Assembly (NCBI GenBank): GCA_903844815.1
Contig: CAIMVD010000205.1
Span: 1-64,000 of the forward strand
DNA: 64,000 nt
DNA from: an uncultured Bacteroidota bacterium
GTDB taxonomy: Bacteria; Bacteroidota; Bacteroidia; Bacteroidales; VadinHA17
Direction: 5' to 3'
Below are positions 61,627-64,000 of the stretch, one piece after another. Made by a program: the position numbers and the translations under genes. The stretch's first letter is position 1. Each line of letters begins with the position of its first letter. The notes below the pieces were generated by a model. That model did not search any database and was not told where the DNA came from. It worked only from the letters and a program-made list of their open reading frames with translations.

Positions 61627-63540
61627 ATGAAGTCGCTGATACAATTTTTTGAAGAGAGCGTTGAACAATTCAGCAGTAATGTCTACCTGTGGGAAAAACC
61701 CAATGATAAATATGAAGGCACTACCTATTTTGAAACAAAAAAGCAGGTTTGTGAATTTGCAGCCGGACTTTTAACACTAGGTGTAAAAAAAGGTGACAGG
61801 CTCAGCCTTATCTCCGAAGGAAGAAACAGTTGGGTAATAGGAGAACTTGGAATTCTTTATACCGGTGCGATAAACGTGCCTCTTTCCGTAAAACTTTCAC
61901 CGGATGAAGTCAAATTCAGAATTAACCATTCCGGTTCCAAAATGATACTGGCATCGTCAATCCAGGCTCAAAAGCTGAAAGACCTTATTCATGATTGTCC
62001 CCAGATTGAAAAGATTATTCATTTCGACACCCAGGAAGAATATGCAGGAAATGAGATCCATTTTAATGAGGTAAGAAAACTTGGCAGGGAGTGGCTCGAA
62101 ATTGCTGAAAATGCTGCGGCGTTCAGCGAATTGTCTAAGAGTATTACCCCGGCTGACTTCGCCAATATCTGTTACACTTCAGGCACTACTGCTGATCCAA
62201 AGGGAATAATACTTACTCACGGGAACTATGTGACAAACGTCTACCAGGCCTATAGTCTGATGGACCTTCCCCCATTTTATAAAACCCTCCTCATTTTACC
62301 CTGGGACCATTCATTCGGACATACTTGTGGTATTTATGCCTTCATGGGAAAGGGTGCCAGTATTGCATCGGTGAAAACAGGAAAGACTCCCATGGAAACT
62401 CTCCGGAATCTTCCCGGCTGCCTTAAGGAGATCAAACCAAATCTTCTGATGAGTGTTCCTGCTATTGCAAAAAACTTCCGCAAGAATATTGAGAAAGGAA
62501 TTAAGGAAAAAGGGAAATTTACTGAATTGCTTTTTAATCATGCACTTAAAATTTCTTACTCCTACAATAAAGAAGGCTGGAATAAAGGACAAGGACTGCA
62601 AAAGATAAAAAAGCCACTTATCGATTTCTACGATAAGTTAATATTCAGTAAGATACGTGAGGCTTACGGCGGGGAACTTGATTACTTCATCGGAGGTGGT
62701 GCCCTTCTCGATATTGAACTGCAACGGTTTTTTTATGCCCTCGGCATACCAATGTTCCAGGGATACGGGCTTAGTGAAGCAGCTCCTACAATATCATCGA
62801 ATTCAATGAGCAGACATAAACTGGGTTCATCGGGAGTACTTGTGAACAATATGGATCTTAAGATCTGCGACGATGACGGGAATGAACTGCCAACCGGGCA
62901 AAAAGGCGAAATAGTTATCAGGGGCGGAAACGTAATGCATGGCTACTGGAAAAACGAATCCGCTACGAAAGAAGCATTAAGGGACGGCTGGCTATATACC
63001 GGCGACATGGGATATATGTCGGAAGACGGATACCTATATGTTTTGGGACGTTTTAAAAGCCTGCTTATCGCCGATGACGGTGAAAAATTCAGTCCTGAAG
63101 GCATTGAGGAGGCAATGACTGAACAATCGAAATACATCGATCAGGTTGTGCTGTTCAATAACCAAAAACCTTATTCGGTAGCCCTGGTAGTGCCCAATCA
63201 GCATATGCTTAAGTTATTTCTTGAAGAAAAAGACCTCACAGCCAGCTCTGACGAGGGTGTTCGCTCTGTATTAAACCTTATCGAAAGCGAGGTCAATGAA
63301 TACCGGTCTAACGGCAAATACGGTAAAATGTTCCCGCAGAGATGGCTTCCTGTAGCTATCTGCATACTCGAAGAAAGCTTTACAGAAGATAATGGGCTAA
63401 TGAATTCAACAATGAAGATTGTGAGAGGAAAAATAATGGATAAGTACCACGATCTTATTGAATACCTTTATACTCCTGATGCCAAGGCAATAACAAATGA
63501 AAGGAATATTGAAGAGGTTGAAAAGATGAAATTGGGATAA
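61627..63540 (+). CDS. AMP-forming acyl-CoA synthetase (long-chain fatty acid CoA ligase type)
   Basis: A 637-residue ANL-superfamily enzyme. The ATP-binding motif YTSGTTADPKGIILTHGN is near residue 182, followed by LLILPWDHSFGHT, MFQGYGLSEAAPTISSNS, WLYTGDMGYMSEDGYLYVLGR and a C-terminal lid (KSLLIADDGEKFSPEGIE, with the conserved basic position). It activates a fatty or other carboxylic acid to the acyl-CoA through acyl-AMP. It has no signal peptide and is probably cytoplasmic or loosely membrane-bound. It is 61 bp upstream of a glycosidase gene. Confidence 0.94.
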   Translation: MKSLIQFFEESVEQFSSNVYLWEKPNDKYEGTTYFETKKQVCEFAAGLLTLGVKKGDRLSLISEGRNSWVIGELGILYTGAINVPLSVKLSPDEVKFRINHSGSKMILASSIQAQKLKDLIHDCPQIEKIIHFDTQEEYAGNEIHFNEVRKLGREWLEIAENAAAFSELSKSITPADFANICYTSGTTADPKGIILTHGNYVTNVYQAYSLMDLPPFYKTLLILPWDHSFGHTCGIYAFMGKGASIASVKTGKTPMETLRNLPGCLKEIKPNLLMSVPAIAKNFRKNIEKGIKEKGKFTELLFNHALKISYSYNKEGWNKGQGLQKIKKPLIDFYDKLIFSKIREAYGGELDYFIGGGALLDIELQRFFYALGIPMFQGYGLSEAAPTISSNSMSRHKLGSSGVLVNNMDLKICDDDGNELPTGQKGEIVIRGGNVMHGYWKNESATKEALRDGWLYTGDMGYMSEDGYLYVLGRFKSLLIADDGEKFSPEGIEEAMTEQSKYIDQVVLFNNQKPYSVALVVPNQHMLKLFLEEKDLTASSDEGVRSVLNLIESEVNEYRSNGKYGKMFPQRWLPVAICILEESFTEDNGLMNSTMKIVRGKIMDKYHDLIEYLYTPDAKAITNERNIEEVEKMKLG

Positions 63541-63546
63541 GGAGAA

Positions 63547-63581
63547 GATAAAAGACAAAAGACAAAAGATAAAAGTCATAA
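63547..63581. repeat. Heptamer tandem repeat (GAYAAAA) upstream of the GH2 gene
   Basis: Four tandem 7-nt units, gataaaa, gacaaaa, gacaaaa and gataaaa (63547-63574), with a degenerate fifth unit (gtcataa), sit just after the acyl-CoA synthetase stop and 20 nt before the next ATG. The place and the unit length suggest possible length variation by replication slippage in the leader or promoter of the glycosidase gene. Confidence 0.6.
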
Positions 63582-63601
63582 GATCCTGTTAAATAAAGAT
63601 A

Positions 63602-64000
63602 ATGAAACCTTCCTTACGATTTGCTGCGTCTGCGCTGCTAGTGATGAGTGTATCCTGTACTCAAAAACCACCAATTTCATGGAAAATCGCTGAAAACCCT
63701 ATTGTTACGGAATGGGCTGGCGATGTCGATCCAGCCAAACCCTGGCTTAACTATCCTCGACCCGACATGTTGAGAACTAATTGGATATCTCTTAATGGAA
63801 TGTGGGATTATGCCATTACCCCGAAGGAGGCCAAACCTGAAAAGTGGGATGGCCAAATTCTGGTCCCCTACCCCGTTGAATCAGCTCTTTCAGGCGTAAG
63901 GAAAAGAGTTTCGGAGAACGAAAATCTGTGGTACAGAAGATCATTTAAAGTTCCAAATCCCTGGAAAAAGAAACACCTGCTCCTTAATTTTGAGGCATGT
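63602..64000 (+). CDS. GH2-type glycoside hydrolase, lipoprotein (3' end outside window)
   Basis: The reading frame is open to the window edge; 133 codons are visible. A lipoprotein signal (SALLVMSVSC, C19) is followed by WKIAENPIVTEWAGDVDP, YPRPDMLRTNWISLNGMWDY and VPYPVESALSGV...ENLWYRRSF, which match the N-terminal sugar-binding jelly-roll domain of GH2 enzymes. These include beta-galactosidases, beta-glucuronidases and beta-mannosidases. The catalytic domain lies outside, so the exact activity cannot be assigned. It is the second lipoprotein glycosidase in the window, after the GH42 gene. Confidence 0.88.
   Translation, partial: MKPSLRFAASALLVMSVSCTQKPPISWKIAENPIVTEWAGDVDPAKPWLNYPRPDMLRTNWISLNGMWDYAITPKEAKPEKWDGQILVPYPVESALSGVRKRVSENENLWYRRSFKVPNPWKKKHLLLNFEAC

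Noticed and set aside
1-64000. Possible CRISPR array, tRNA or rRNA gene, insertion sequence or prophage
   Set aside because: I looked for regular spaced repeats, tRNA-like cloverleafs, transposase or integrase motifs and phage structural genes and found none. Very small or degenerate cases could be missed without a search tool.

Overview
The window is chromosomal DNA of a member of the Bacteroidota, probably an uncultured or environmental Bacteroidales-like organism. Supporting signs are a CarboxypepD_reg-type outer-membrane barrel protein, a TonB plug-domain protein, a type B type IX secretion (T9SS) C-terminal sorting domain, DUF6263, DUF5063 and DUF2795 family proteins, an OstA-like protein beside several SurA-like chaperones, many lipoproteins, almost no Shine-Dalgarno sequences, and many promoters of the Bacteroidota type (-33 TTG or TTTG, -7 TAnnTTTG, often exactly 19 nt apart). 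I see no rRNA, tRNA, CRISPR array, insertion sequence or prophage. Most of the window is ordinary core and catabolic gene content; the least ordinary part is at 21.8-27.4 kb.

Region by region. 0-11 kb holds secreted and envelope functions: the end of a plug-domain protein, an M28 peptidase, a small lipoprotein, an M81 (MlrC-like) lipoprotein, a PhzF isomerase, a PQQ-propeller protein, and a DUF6263 gene paired with an outer-membrane barrel gene. Two repeat-bearing intergenic gaps (467-848 and 4429-5198) lie here. 11.2-15.8 kb is a leftward run: DUF5063, a DEDDy exonuclease, an RlmI-like rRNA methyltransferase and Tex. 16-21.8 kb is a rightward catabolic run: SDR dehydrogenase, GH42 lipoprotein glycosidase and a large FAD/Fe-S 2-hydroxyacid dehydrogenase. 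21.8-27.4 kb has a hicAB toxin-antitoxin pair convergent with a recQ-led operon whose second gene fuses a RelE-like N-terminal domain, an SF1 UvrD/Rep-type helicase and an ankyrin segment.

27.5-34.5 kb is guaB followed by an overlapping envelope-biogenesis operon (two-parvulin PPIase, SurA-like lipoprotein, SurA-type PPIase, OstA-like protein), closed by a bidirectional terminator. 34.5-42.7 kb contains DUF2795, a cobalamin adenosyltransferase, a LolD/MacB-type ATPase, a methyltransferase, recG, a membrane J-protein, a serpin lipoprotein, a SiaC/DUF1987 protein and tsaD. 42.7-48.7 kb has a TamB-type protein, a TonB/TolA-type protein (TTG start) and a lone receiver-domain protein. 49-56.6 kb has glyA with a ClC channel, then a translationally coupled M16-M16-T9SS substrate trio and a PH-domain protein. 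56.8-61 kb carries a bifunctional Rel, a Fur-family regulator, purA and a SPOR lipoprotein. The window ends with an acyl-CoA synthetase and the start of a GH2 lipoprotein glycosidase.

Several starts were moved downstream from the longest open frame. In two cases (9997-10944 and 36222-37010) the longest frame would begin inside, or just upstream of, a -7 promoter element. In others the longest frame begins with TTG while a good ATG lies a few codons later.
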